Source: Azotobacter chroococcum (lineage in GTDB: Bacteria; Pseudomonadota; Gammaproteobacteria; Pseudomonadales; Pseudomonadaceae). From it: 49,668 nt of DNA. The DNA lies in assembly GCF_004339665.1 (NCBI RefSeq), contig NZ_SMMU01000026.1:1-49668 (forward strand), read 5' to 3'. Below, piece by piece: positions 7,183 through 17,128 of the stretch; the first letter of the stretch is position 1, and every line of letters begins with the position of its first letter. The translations under genes were made by a program, and so were the position numbers. A model generated the notes under the pieces. The model saw nothing but the letters and a program-made list of their open reading frames with translations, did no database searches and was not told where the DNA came from.

Positions 7183-7926
7183 ATGGAAAACATCAACCAA
7201 TGCCTGAAAGGATTCCAGGAGCAGCTGGAGCACCTTCAGAACAATGCGGCGCTGAAAGCGCTCCAGGAGCAGATGGAGAACTTTCAGACGAATGGAGCAC
7301 TGAGGGCGATCCAGCAGCAGATGGAGCATCTACAGAAAAATTCGATGCTGAAAACGCTCCAGGAGCAGCTAGAGCACCTTCAGAACAATCCGGTGCTGAA
7401 GGGATTTCAGGAGCAGATGGAAAAATTCCAGAACAATCCGGCGCTGAAGGAGTTTCAGGAGCAGATGGAGCAATTTCAGAACGACCCGGAGCTGAAAGCG
7501 CTCCAGGAGCAGATGGAGCAACTTCGAAACAATCCGGTGCTGAAGGGATATCAGGAGCAGATGGAGTACTTTCAGAACAATAGGGAGCTGAAAACGATCC
7601 AGGAAGAAATGGAGAAACTTCAAAACAATCCAGTAATGAAAGCGTTCCAGGAGGAGATGGAACACTTGCAGAACAATCCGGCGCTGAAAGCGATCCAGGA
7701 GGAAATAGAGCAATTTCAGAATACTGCGGCACTGAAAGCGATCCAGGAGGAGATGGAGCACTTTCAGAACAACCCGGCGCTGAAAACGTTCCAGGACCAG
7801 ATAGAGCACCTTCAGAACAATCCGGCGCTGAAAACGATTCAGGAGGAGATGGAGCACTTTCAGAACCATCCGGCACTGAAAGCGATTCAGGAACAGATGG
7901 AGCAAATTCAGCAAAGACCGGCCTGA
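7183..7926 (+). CDS. Protein built of fifteen 16-residue helical repeats, unknown function
   Basis: 247 residues, composed of a 7-residue leader (MENINQC) and exactly fifteen uninterrupted 16-residue units, 7 + 240. The consensus unit is LKAIQEQMEHLQNNPA. Invariant or near-invariant positions are L1, K2, Q5, E6, M8, E9, Q12, N13; positions 4 and 11 alternate F/L/I/Y, and ten units have Pro at 15. Hydrophobics at 1, 4, 8 and 11 give one amphipathic helix per unit, broken by NNP, which suggests an alpha-solenoid or helical array. Estimated net charge is about -18. There is no signal peptide or membrane segment, and one Cys. GAGGAGA stands seven bases before the ATG. GC content (about half) is far below the neighbours. 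The units faintly recall the NP-containing helices of STI1-type domains, but I do not recognise a family. Confidence 0.8.
   Translation: MENINQCLKGFQEQLEHLQNNAALKALQEQMENFQTNGALRAIQQQMEHLQKNSMLKTLQEQLEHLQNNPVLKGFQEQMEKFQNNPALKEFQEQMEQFQNDPELKALQEQMEQLRNNPVLKGYQEQMEYFQNNRELKTIQEEMEKLQNNPVMKAFQEEMEHLQNNPALKAIQEEIEQFQNTAALKAIQEEMEHFQNNPALKTFQDQIEHLQNNPALKTIQEEMEHFQNHPALKAIQEQMEQIQQRPA
7204..7923 (+). repeat. Fifteen tandem 48-bp repeats inside the repeat-protein gene
   Basis: The 48-bp unit starts at each CTGAAA-type codon pair and continues as an in-frame variant of CCAGGAGCAGATGGAG and CAGAACAATCCGGCG. There are no spacers and no indels in 720 bp, while synonymous and non-synonymous substitutions occur between units. 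This indicates tandem expansion under selection for frame and unit length. Because of the repeat, other frames stay open too; those are artefacts. Confidence 0.9.
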
Positions 7927-7967
7927 ACCGTAGTACGGAGCGACAGCCCACCGGTTGAACAACCTGT

Positions 7968-8007
7968 GGCATTTATCCACGGAGTTATCGCTCCGTGGAT
8001 AAATGCC
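7968..8007 (+). terminator. Perfect 17-bp stem-loop after the repeat-protein gene
   Basis: GGCATTTATCCACGGAG (7968-7984) is perfectly complementary to 7991-8007, with the loop TTATCG. It starts 42 bases after the stop codon. There is no T run, so it may be a factor-dependent terminator, a 3'-end protecting stem or a protein-binding palindrome. The remaining bases to 8246 hold no supported gene. Confidence 0.55.
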
Positions 8008-8246
8008 AGCCCTCGCCCCCTTCCGGGCCCACTTGCACTGCACACTTTCGTAGTTACGAGGCTAAAAGCGATTCTTTTCAAACAGACGCTGGAGCATCGC
8101 CCGAAACTCGGCGCAGCCTGAAAAGGGCGCCTCCAATCAGGTGAAATACATCCCTTGCCGATTCCGGACAGGCTACCCGGCTCAGGCCCTCCCTGGCCCG
8201 GAACCCAGTAGCCGGCGGTCACATCGCACGAAAATGCGCCGCGGAA

Positions 8247-9461
8247 TCATGCCCCGCTCAGATCGACCAGCGGCGTCTCGCGCACCTCGGTCGGACGCCC
8301 GTCCTGGATCTCGTCGATCCGCTGCAGGGCCTGCTCCACGTCCGCCTTGCCGGCGAGCAGCGTGAAGCTGAGCTGGAAGTGGCGCTGCTCCCTGGGACCT
8401 ATGGTCGGCACCAGGCCCAGCGGGCGCTGGTAGCGGCGGTTGTAGGAGAAGCTGGTGCCAGGTTCCAGGCCGGTGACGTAGCCCTGGCGCTCGGTATCGG
8501 TATTCTTCCACAGGGAGAACACCGGCAGTTGGCCGATATTGAAGCCGACCGCCACGCCGCGGTCGCCGGCGCGATTGTGCAGCACGGCCAGGCTGTCGCC
8601 CAGCGCGTCGCCGTAGGGAATCAGGTTGTAGACGGTCTCGTCGTAGCCCTCGGTCGGACCGCGGTAGCTCTGCCACTCGTCGAGCTCGCCGCGGGCCCGC
8701 TCGTTGAACGGCGACACCTGCTTGACCGGGGCGGCGAAGCGCGCGCCCTGCTCCAGCAGCGGCGTGCCGAAGTTGTTGTGGTAGAGCGCCTGGTATTCCC
8801 TGGGATAGTCACCGCGGTTGGTCAGGCTGTCGTCGAGGGTGAAGCTCTGCGCGCCCGGCTCGGTGCTCAGCTCGCTGACGATGGCGAAGTCGATCTTCTT
8901 GAACGCCTGCTCCTTCAGCTCGCCGCGCAGACGGATGCCGTACGGCGGCTTCGCGTCGATGCTCAACACCACCCGCGACGCCGGGATGTTCGACAGCCGC
9001 CCGTGCAGGCTGAGCAGCTCGCCATTGTCCACGCCGGGATGGCCGACCCACTCGTAGCCGCAGCGGGTGACCAGCTCGTTGAAGCCCTCCAGCCAGCCGA
9101 GGCCGCCACGGCCGCCGAGTTCGATGAAGGCCGGGTTGACCACCTCGCCGACCGGCGAATCCCAGCCCAGGCGGACGTCGCCGGCGACCGCGCGCAGCAC
9201 GTTCATGCCGCGGGTCGGCACCACGGTGATGGTCATCGCGCCGGTGTCGATGTCGACCAGGCAGACGCCTTCCTGGCGGCCGCCGTGCAGGGTGCGCAGG
9301 CTGACCGAGAACGGCCTGTCGGTCTCGATGCCCAGCTGCCGGCTGTCGATGCTCCAGTTCTGCGGGGCCTTGTCGCTGTCGAGCAGGACAAACTCATGGA
9401 CCGGCGCGGGCGTGGCGCTGGCAATGGCGCCCGGGCCGGCGAGGCCGGAATGCTTCTTCAT
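8247..9461 (-). CDS. DUF4432 aldose 1-epimerase-like protein
   Basis: 404 residues. The start at 9461 follows AGGGA six bases upstream; the frame is open a little further but without a start signal. The protein has the mutarotase-like beta fold of DUF4432: TITVVPTRGMNVLRAVAGDVRLGWDSPVGEV near the N-terminus, RCGYEWVGHPG, a central SLHGRLSNIPA with a likely active-site His, and YHNNFGTPLLE. It is the last gene of the minus-strand zwf-pgl-pgi-permease-kinase operon, which suggests that it interconverts anomers of the imported hexose. The exact sugar is not predictable. It lies 142 bp downstream of the kinase gene. Confidence 0.8.
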   Translation of the reverse strand: MKKHSGLAGPGAIASATPAPVHEFVLLDSDKAPQNWSIDSRQLGIETDRPFSVSLRTLHGGRQEGVCLVDIDTGAMTITVVPTRGMNVLRAVAGDVRLGWDSPVGEVVNPAFIELGGRGGLGWLEGFNELVTRCGYEWVGHPGVDNGELLSLHGRLSNIPASRVVLSIDAKPPYGIRLRGELKEQAFKKIDFAIVSELSTEPGAQSFTLDDSLTNRGDYPREYQALYHNNFGTPLLEQGARFAAPVKQVSPFNERARGELDEWQSYRGPTEGYDETVYNLIPYGDALGDSLAVLHNRAGDRGVAVGFNIGQLPVFSLWKNTDTERQGYVTGLEPGTSFSYNRRYQRPLGLVPTIGPREQRHFQLSFTLLAGKADVEQALQRIDEIQDGRPTEVRETPLVDLSGA

Positions 9462-9603
9462 GATGAATCCCTGTGCATTTGATCGGGTTGTCGGCCGCAC
9501 GGGCCGAAAGGGGAGCGAGGGAGACGGGGACGCGCAGGCGGCGCCCCCTCTCCCCGCTCCTCCGGAATCAGCGCGCGCCGATCCGGACCACGCTGAATAC
9601 AGG

Positions 9604-10575
9604 TTAGACGACCGGCTCCGGCTGGCCGGCCGGAGCCGCCAGCTCGTGGCGGCGCGGCAGGTCCGGACCGCGACGCTGGCAGGTCAGCGCCGCCGCCGCC
9701 TGGGCGAAGGCGAGCATCTGCTCGAGGTGGGACTTCTCCAGGCCGTCGAGCGCGGCCGGGCGGTCGAAGCCCTGCTCGGCCAGGTAGGTGATCAAGGCCG
9801 CCTGGAAGGTGTCGCCGGCGCCCACGGTATCCACCATGGTGATCGCGTTGGCCGGGCGCGACCAGCTGCCGTGGGCGCGGCTGAACACGGTCACGCCGTT
9901 CTCGCCGCGGGTGAGGAACACCAGACGGCACTGGTGCTGCAGGAAACGCTCGGCCATCGCCGCCGGGTCCTCGCCCGGATAGAGCAGCTCCAGGTCCTCC
10001 TCGCTGACCTTGACCAGGTGGGCATGCCGGGCGAAGGCGCCGATCCGCTCGCGCCAGACGTCGAGGTCGGGCTCGACGTTGAGGCGCACATTCGGATCGA
10101 GGGTGATCAGCAGTTCCTGCGAAGCCTTCTCCACCACCCCGTAGAGGGTGTCCGCGGTCGGCTGCACGACCAGCGAGTAGGAGCCGACATGGATGCCGCG
10201 CACCTCGCCATCCAGCGCCGGCACCTGCTCCGGACGCAGCTGGCGATCCGCCCCGGAATGCCCGTAGAAGCTGTAGTGGGGCACGCCCTGCGCATCCACG
10301 GCGACCAGACTCAGGGTCGTGGTGGCCGCATCGAGCGGGACGAGGTAGCGGGTCGACACGCCCTCGTCCTCCAGCACCTGACGCAACTGCAGGCCGAGAA
10401 AATCGGTGGAGATCCCGGTCAGCAGGGCGGAGTCCACCCCCAGCCGGCTGAGCCCTACCGCCACGTTGAAGGGGGAGCCGCCGGCAATCGCCTTGAAGCC
10501 TACCTGGCGGGGCAATTCACTGTGCGCTGGCTCGACGAACAGGTCGAACAGCGCTTCGCCGCATACTAGAAACAT
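9604..10575 (-). CDS. PfkB-family sugar kinase, probably fructokinase
   Basis: 323 residues. PfkB signatures are complete: the N-terminal GEALFDLF and GGSPFNVAVGLSRLG (substrate-binding Gly-Gly motif) and the C-terminal DTVGAGDTFQAALITYL with catalytic Asp near residue 255. The start at 10575 has AGAGGTG five bases upstream. It stands directly downstream of the sugar permease and in the same operon as pgi and zwf, so phosphorylation of an imported hexose, most simply fructose to fructose 6-phosphate feeding Pgi, is the natural reading. Ribokinase or 2-keto-3-deoxygluconate kinase are alternatives within PfkB. Confidence 0.82.
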   Translation of the reverse strand: MFLVCGEALFDLFVEPAHSELPRQVGFKAIAGGSPFNVAVGLSRLGVDSALLTGISTDFLGLQLRQVLEDEGVSTRYLVPLDAATTTLSLVAVDAQGVPHYSFYGHSGADRQLRPEQVPALDGEVRGIHVGSYSLVVQPTADTLYGVVEKASQELLITLDPNVRLNVEPDLDVWRERIGAFARHAHLVKVSEEDLELLYPGEDPAAMAERFLQHQCRLVFLTRGENGVTVFSRAHGSWSRPANAITMVDTVGAGDTFQAALITYLAEQGFDRPAALDGLEKSHLEQMLAFAQAAAALTCQRRGPDLPRRHELAAPAGQPEPVV

Positions 10576-10603
10576 TGCGCACCTCTTGTTCTCGGATTTC
10601 GAC

Positions 10604-10632
10604 GGCGCCGGAAAACCCGTTTTCCCGGCGCC
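10604..10632 (-). terminator. Intercistronic hairpin between permease and kinase genes
   Basis: Arms GGCGCCGG and CCGGCGCC flank an A/T-rich inner part (AAAACCCGTTTTC). Seen from the minus strand it follows the permease stop codon by 8 bases and precedes the kinase start. It probably sets relative expression or mRNA stability rather than ending transcription. Confidence 0.45.
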
Positions 10633-10639
10633 TGCCGGC

Positions 10640-11929
10640 TTATTCGGCCTCGGCGGCCAGACTGGACGCGGAAGATTCGGCCGGCTTCTGGGAAAGCCCG
10701 TACAGCGCCACCACCACACAGCAGGCGAACGGCACGATGAAGGACGTCGCCATGCCGGAGGCATCGGCGATCGCGCCCATGACCAGCGGCAGGACCGCGG
10801 CGCCGACCAGGGTCATCACCAGGATCGAGCCGCCCCGGTTGGTCTGCCGGCCCAGGCCCTGCACGCCCATGCCGAAGATGGTCGGGTACATGATCGACAT
10901 GAAGAAGTACATGCCGATCACCGCGATGACCGAAACCTTCTCCACCGCCAGCATGGCGACCACGCTCAGGAAGGCGCAGGCGATGGCGTTGAACACCAGC
11001 AGGTTGCGCGCCGGGATGCGGCGCATCAGCCAGGTGCCGGAGAAGCGGCCGATCATGTAGCCGATCATCGCCACCGAGAGCAGGAAGGAACAGAACTGGG
11101 GCGTGCTGCCCTGCCAGTGCTCCAGGGCGAAGTTGATGAAATAGGCGCCGACGCCGACATAGGCACCGATGTTGCAGAACTGCGCCAGCAGGGCGAAGGT
11201 GAAGTTCTTCTGGCGCCACAGCGAGACACTCTCCCCGGCCGGCGCCTCGGCAGCCTCGTCGCCCTCGACCTCGCTGCCGACCTCGGGGAAGGCGGTGCGG
11301 GCGAAGACCACCATCAGCCCCACCACCAGCACGGCGAGCGACACGTAGATCAGCGAGGTCGGCGCGATGGTGCTGCCGGCGAGCTCGAACGGCGGCGCGT
11401 AGAGCACCGCACCGCCGATCATCGGCCCGAGGAACACCCCTAGGCCGTTGAAGGACTGGGCGAAATTCAGGCGCTGCACGGTCTTGTCCGGATTGCCCAG
11501 CGCGGCGGCGTAGAGGTTGGCCGACACTTCCAGGCAGGCCAGGCCGCAGGCGAGCACGAACAGCGCGATCAGGAAGGCGTTGAAGGTCGCGGCCATGGAC
11601 GCCGGCACGAACAGCAGCGCGCCGATCGCGAACAGGGCCAGGCCGAGCAGGATGCCGGCCTTGTAGCCGCAGCGCTCCATGAACAGGCCGACCGGCAGCG
11701 CCATGATGAAGTAGGCGCCGAAGTAGGCGGTCTGGATCAGGCCGGACTTGGCCCGGGAGATGTTCAGGGTTTCCTGGAAGTGGTGGTTCAGGACGTCCAG
11801 CAGGCCATGGGACAGCCCCCACATGAAGAACAGCGCCGTCACCAGGGCAAAGGCGAAGGTCGTGGAAATGGGAGCGGTCTTTCCGGCCGTGGCTTGCGAG
11901 CGCTCCTGCAGACTGACTTCGATGTTCAT
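10640..11929 (-). CDS. Major-facilitator hexose:H+ symporter, FucP/GluP (FHS) family
   Basis: 429 residues with about twelve membrane segments. FHS family marks include FFMWGLSHGLLDVLNHHFQE in helix 1, QTAYFGAYFIMALPVGLFMER with the charged loop GYKAG, QSFNGLGVFLGPMIGG in helix 5, and SIMYPTIFGMGVQGLG in helix 10. Members carry fucose, glucose, galactose, mannose or fructose with protons across the inner membrane. Gene order (zwf, pgl, pgi, permease, PfkB kinase, epimerase) indicates an uptake route for unphosphorylated hexose, an alternative to the PTS or to periplasmic gluconate oxidation. The start at 11929 is preceded by AAGAGGAAAGG. Confidence 0.88.
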   Translation of the reverse strand: MNIEVSLQERSQATAGKTAPISTTFAFALVTALFFMWGLSHGLLDVLNHHFQETLNISRAKSGLIQTAYFGAYFIMALPVGLFMERCGYKAGILLGLALFAIGALLFVPASMAATFNAFLIALFVLACGLACLEVSANLYAAALGNPDKTVQRLNFAQSFNGLGVFLGPMIGGAVLYAPPFELAGSTIAPTSLIYVSLAVLVVGLMVVFARTAFPEVGSEVEGDEAAEAPAGESVSLWRQKNFTFALLAQFCNIGAYVGVGAYFINFALEHWQGSTPQFCSFLLSVAMIGYMIGRFSGTWLMRRIPARNLLVFNAIACAFLSVVAMLAVEKVSVIAVIGMYFFMSIMYPTIFGMGVQGLGRQTNRGGSILVMTLVGAAVLPLVMGAIADASGMATSFIVPFACCVVVALYGLSQKPAESSASSLAAEAE

Positions 11930-12017
11930 CTAACCTTTCCTCTTGGAGTTATTGTTCAGGTACGGACAGGCCCGCGCCCTGCGGCGCAGGCCTGCCGGGT
12001 GCAACACCCCGCAGGGA

Positions 12018-13685
12018 TCAGCCGCGGTGACGGCCGCGGAAGTAGTCGATCAGGCCCTGGGTCGAGGAGTCCTCGGCCGGCGGTGCCTCGTAGCTGGTCA
12101 GGCGGCCGTAGACGTTCTTGCCGAGCTCCTTGCCCAGCTCGACGCCCCACTGGTCGAAGGAGTTGATACCCCAGACCACTCCCTGGACGAACACCTTGTG
12201 CTCGTACAGGGCGATCAGCGCGCCGAGGCGGCTGGGGTTGAGGGTTTCCACCACCAGGGTGTTGCTCGGCCGGTTGCCGGGGATCACCTTGTGCAGCGCC
12301 AGGCGCTTCACTTCCGCTTCCGGCAGGCCCTTGCCGCGCAGCTCGGCCTCGGCCTCCTCGCGGCTCTTGCCACACATCAGCGCCTGGCTCTGCGACAGGC
12401 AGTTGGCGTACAGCCACTGGTGGTGGTCGGCCACCGGGTTGTGGCTGACCACCGGCACGATGAAGTCCGCCGGGATCAGCGGGGTGCCCTGGTGCAGCAG
12501 CTGGTGGTAGGCGTGCTGGCCGTTGCAGCCGACGCCGCCCCAGATCACCGGGCCGGTGCCGCAGGACACCGGGCTGCCATCCTGGCGCACGCTCTTGCCG
12601 TTGGACTCCATGTCCATCTGCTGCAGGTGCTTGACGAAGTTGCGCAGGTAGTGGTCGTAGGGCAGGAAGGCGTGGGTCTGCGCGCCCCAGAAGTTGTGGT
12701 ACCAGATGCCGAGCATGGCCAGCAGCACCGGCATGTTGTTCTCGAACGGCTCGTTGCGGAAATGGCAGTCCATGGCATAGGCGCCGGACAGCAGGTCCTT
12801 GAAGTTGGCCATGCCGATGGCCAGGGCGATCGGCAGGCCGATGGCCGACCACAGCGAATAGCGCCCGCCGACCCAGTCCCACATCGGGAAGATGTTCTTC
12901 TCGCGGATGCCGAACTCGATCGCCGCCTGCTTGTTGCTGCTCACCGCGATGAAGTGGCGATAGAGCTTTTCCTCGGTGCCCCCCTTGGCCAGGTACCAGG
13001 TGCGCGCGGCCTGGGCGTTCTTCAGGGTCTCCAGGGTGCCGAAGGTCTTGCTGGAGATGATGAACAGGGTGGTCTCGGCGTTCAGCCGGGCGGTCAGCTC
13101 GCGGAACTCGCTGCCGTCGATGTTCGCCAGGTAGTGGCAGCGCACGCCGGACTGCTGGGTATAGGGCAACAGCGCCTCGGAGACCAGCTCGGGGCCGAGG
13201 TAGGAGCCGCCGATGCCGATGTTGACCACGTCGGTGATGGCCTTGTCGTTGTAGCCGCGCCACAGCTTGTTGTGGATGCGCCCGACGATGTCGGTCATCT
13301 GCGCCAAGGCGGCGTGCACGTCGCGCATGATGTTGTGGCCGTCGATGACCAGGCTGTCGCCCATCGGGCGGCGCAGCGCGGTGTGCAGGACCGGGCGGCC
13401 CTCCGAGGCGTTGATCCGCTCGCCGGCGAACATCGCCCGGGTGGCCTCGGCGAGGCCTGCCTCGCGGGCCAGGTTGACCAACAGGTCGCGGGTTTCCTGG
13501 GTGACGAGGTTCTTCGAGTAGTCGAGGAAGAGGCCGCAGCTGGCGGTGGAGAAATCGTCGAAACGCCCCGGGTTGGCCAGGAATGCCTCGCGCATGTGGA
13601 AGTCCTGCATGGCCAGGCGATGCTCCTGCAGCGCCTTCCAGGCAGGCAGGCTGGTGACGTCGAACGCTTGCTGGTAGTAGCTCAT
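12018..13685 (-). CDS. pgi: Glucose-6-phosphate isomerase
   Basis: 555 residues, the usual bacterial Pgi length. Hallmarks are [30 protein letters not shown], the long [17 protein letters not shown] phosphate-binding segment, the C-terminal [17 protein letters not shown], and the active-site AVSSNKQAA / [10 protein letters not shown] regions. It interconverts glucose 6-phosphate and fructose 6-phosphate in the cytoplasm. Position between pgl and a hexose permease/kinase pair places it at the junction where fructose carbon is turned to glucose 6-phosphate for Zwf. The start at 13685 has AAGGAGG ten bases upstream. The 123-bp gap from pgl contains two copies of AGTCTGTCTTG. Confidence 0.95.
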   Translation of the reverse strand: MSYYQQAFDVTSLPAWKALQEHRLAMQDFHMREAFLANPGRFDDFSTASCGLFLDYSKNLVTQETRDLLVNLAREAGLAEATRAMFAGERINASEGRPVLHTALRRPMGDSLVIDGHNIMRDVHAALAQMTDIVGRIHNKLWRGYNDKAITDVVNIGIGGSYLGPELVSEALLPYTQQSGVRCHYLANIDGSEFRELTARLNAETTLFIISSKTFGTLETLKNAQAARTWYLAKGGTEEKLYRHFIAVSSNKQAAIEFGIREKNIFPMWDWVGGRYSLWSAIGLPIALAIGMANFKDLLSGAYAMDCHFRNEPFENNMPVLLAMLGIWYHNFWGAQTHAFLPYDHYLRNFVKHLQQMDMESNGKSVRQDGSPVSCGTGPVIWGGVGCNGQHAYHQLLHQGTPLIPADFIVPVVSHNPVADHHQWLYANCLSQSQALMCGKSREEAEAELRGKGLPEAEVKRLALHKVIPGNRPSNTLVVETLNPSRLGALIALYEHKVFVQGVVWGINSFDQWGVELGKELGKNVYGRLTSYEAPPAEDSSTQGLIDYFRGRHRG

Positions 13686-13808
13686 GGAGTTATGGCCTCC
13701 TTAGTCTGTCTTGATCTTGTAATGCGGCTAATTGGGCCATCCCGATTGGCAGTCCGCGTCCGGAGCGGGGCGTTCCTTCGTGTCAGTCTGTCTTGCTCGC
13801 GAGCCCCT

Positions 13809-14508
13809 TCAGGGGCTCCAGTGGATTTCCAGCCCGTCGCCGAGGAAGGCGCGGATCGGCATCCGCAGCGGATCGGCACGCAGGGCCTGGCGCAAGGTCT
13901 CCAGCTTGGCCGGGCCCTGGATGGCCAGGCAGCGCAGGCGCGCCCGGGCCAGCAGCGGCCAGGTCAGGCTGATCCGCGGGTGCGGGGCGACCGGCGCGAG
14001 CATCGCCATGCACGGCTCGGCGCAGGTGCCGGCCAGCGCCAGGGCGAGGTTCGGGCTGCCGGGGAACAGCGAAGCCGTGTGGCCGTCCTCGCCCATGCCC
14101 AGCACCACCGCATCGATCGGCCGCTTGAGCGCCGCCAGCGCCCGGCCGGCCAGGCGGGCTGCCTCCTCCAGGCTGGCCGCCGGCTGGTAGAGGCCGAGGA
14201 AGCTCGCCGCGGCGGCCGGGCCCTGCAGCAGATGGTGGCGCACCAGCGCCTCGTTGCTGCCGTCCTGGTCCGGCGCCACCCAGCGCTCGTCGACCAGACC
14301 GACCTGCACCCGCTGCCAGTCCAGCTCACGCGCGGACAGCGCCTCGAAGAAGGGAATCGGGCTGCGCCCGCCCGACACCAGCAGGCTGGCCTGGCTGTCG
14401 GCCTCGATGGCCTGGCGCAGCACCTCGGCCACGCGGTCGGCCAGTCCCTCGGCCAGGGCCGTGCCGTCGGCCAGGGTCCGGGCCAGCACCCCGGCGGGCA
14501 GATCGAGT

Positions 14509-14522
<14 letters not shown>
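13809..14522 (-). CDS. pgl: 6-Phosphogluconolactonase
   Basis: 237 residues from the ATG at 14522, which lies within the last codons of zwf (14-base overlap), so it is translationally coupled. Family motifs are [42 protein letters not shown] and [19 protein letters not shown]. It hydrolyses 6-phosphogluconolactone from the Zwf reaction and feeds the Entner-Doudoroff route. An upstream in-frame start at 14540 exists but would bury it deeper in zwf. In Pseudomonas zwf-pgl is normally followed by eda; here pgi follows. Confidence 0.94.
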
Positions 14523-15975
<1,453 letters not shown>

Positions 15976-16044
15976 GGCGCTTGTTCTTTTTGTAAAAGAA
16001 GGCGCAATAAAACCACCATTGAATCGATTCATCAACAGTAAATG

Positions 16045-16059
16045 TTGTTATAAAAACAA
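16045..16059. promoter_or_regulatory. HexR-type operator in the zwf / shikimate-dehydrogenase-like divergent region
   Basis: TTGTTATAAAAACAA fits the Pseudomonas HexR operator TTGT-N7-ACAA exactly. It stands about 70 bases ahead of zwf and 74 ahead of the divergent gene, in the most AT-rich part of the gap. HexR represses zwf in pseudomonads and is released by 2-keto-3-deoxy-6-phosphogluconate. The hexR gene itself, usually adjacent to zwf, is not in this window. Confidence 0.65.
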
Positions 16060-16132
16060 ATTTTATAGTAGAAAGACACCCTATCGGATCGGGCCTGCCG
16101 GCTGCCAGCGCCCACTCTCGGAGGACTTCCGG

Positions 16133-16954
16133 ATGCCCCACGCCATCGACAAGGACACCCAGATCTGCATGTCCCTCGCCGGACGCCCCGGCAACACCGG
16201 CACGCGCTTCCACAACTACCTCTACGAGGCCCTCGGCCTGAACTACGCCTACAAGGCCTTCACCACCCAGGACCTGCGCGCCGCCATCGGCGGCATCCGA
16301 GCCCTCGGCATCCGCGGCTGCGCCATCTCGATGCCATTCAAGGAAGCCTGCATCCCGCTGCTCGACGCGCTCGATCCGTCGGCGACAGCCATCGACTCGG
16401 TGAACACCATCGTCAACGATCAGGGCTGGCTCACCGGCTACAACACCGACTTCCTGGCCATCGCCCAGCTGCTCGACAGCCACCGGATCTCGCCCGAGCT
16501 GAGCTTCGCCCTGCGCGGCAGCGGCGGCATGGCCAAGGCGGTGGCCTTCGCCCTGCGCCAGGCCGGCTTCCGCCAGGGACACATCATCGCCCGCAACCCG
16601 GCCAGCGGGCAGGCGCTGGCCCGCTCCATCGGCTTTGGCTGGGCAGCGGAGCTGGGTGCGCTGCGCCCGCAGTTGCTGATCAACGTGACCCCGATCGGCA
16701 TGGCCGGCGGCCCCGAGGCGCAGGACCTGGCCTTCCCGGAGGACGCCATCGCGCAGGCGGAAGTGGTCTTCGACGTGGTGGCGCTGCCAGCGGAAACGCC
16801 GCTGATCCGCCATGCCCGCGCGCAGGGCAAGACGATCATCAGCGGGGCGGAAGTGGCCACCCTGCAGGCGCTCGAACAGTTCGTGCTCTACACCGGCCGG
16901 CGCCCGACGCCGGAGCAGGTCGGCCAGGCCGCGGCCTATTCGCGCCAGGGCTGA
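16133..16954 (+). CDS. Shikimate 5-dehydrogenase-like protein (SdhL/HI0607 type)
   Basis: 273 residues. GGAGG stands eight bases before the ATG at 16133. Family marks: SLAGRPGNTGTRFHNYLYEALGL, ISMPFKEACIPLLDAL (the catalytic Lys region), SVNTIVNDQGWLTGYNTDF (substrate-binding Asn/Asp) and a Rossmann Gly motif ALRGSGGMAKAVAFALR, then VTPIGMAGG. The first motif differs from AroE (SLSxSPxxHN becomes SLAGRPGNTGTRFHN), which is characteristic of the SdhL/HI0607 paralogues that have weak shikimate activity and poorly known substrates. It is divergent from zwf and shares the HexR-like operator, which hints at control by the hexose state. Confidence 0.8.
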   Translation: MPHAIDKDTQICMSLAGRPGNTGTRFHNYLYEALGLNYAYKAFTTQDLRAAIGGIRALGIRGCAISMPFKEACIPLLDALDPSATAIDSVNTIVNDQGWLTGYNTDFLAIAQLLDSHRISPELSFALRGSGGMAKAVAFALRQAGFRQGHIIARNPASGQALARSIGFGWAAELGALRPQLLINVTPIGMAGGPEAQDLAFPEDAIAQAEVVFDVVALPAETPLIRHARAQGKTIISGAEVATLQALEQFVLYTGRRPTPEQVGQAAAYSRQG

Positions 16955-16978
16955 ACGCACTCGGACTGTAGAGCGGGA

Positions 16979-17109
16979 AACGGCCGCAGGCCTTGATCGT
17001 GCCCACGCTCCTGCGTGGGCACGTTGCAGTGGACGCTTCGGCACCCCCGGGGCGCCGGGCCCCCACGCCCAAGCGTGGGAGCCATCAAGTAGGAACGGCC
17101 GCAGGCCTT
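16979..17109. repeat. REP-like cluster: two palindromes between 16-bp direct repeats
   Basis: GTGCCCACGC-TCCT-GCGTGGGCAC (16999-17022) is a perfect 10-bp stem, and a related stem CCCACGC-CCAA-GCGTGGG lies at 17062-17079. They are bounded by direct repeats AACGGCCGCAGGCCTT at 16979-16994 and 17094-17109. The same stem type recurs at 25828 and 28015. It sits between convergent genes. Confidence 0.75.
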
Positions 17110-17128
17110 TCCCACCGGCAACCGGCCC

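Noticed and set aside
7204-7923. Possible CRISPR array (regular 48-bp repeats)
   Set aside because: There are no spacers between units and the repeat keeps one reading frame throughout, so it is a coding tandem repeat.
7193-7972. Long open frames on the other strand and in the +2 frame of the 16-residue repeat gene
   Set aside because: They arise because a 48-bp repeat free of stops in one register stays free in all; they lack ribosome binding sites and their translations are low-complexity shadows.
13700-13800. Direct repeat AGTCTGTCTTG twice between pgl and pgi
   Set aside because: Eleven bases twice in 90 bp is suggestive of an excision scar or a regulatory pair, but nothing else supports either.
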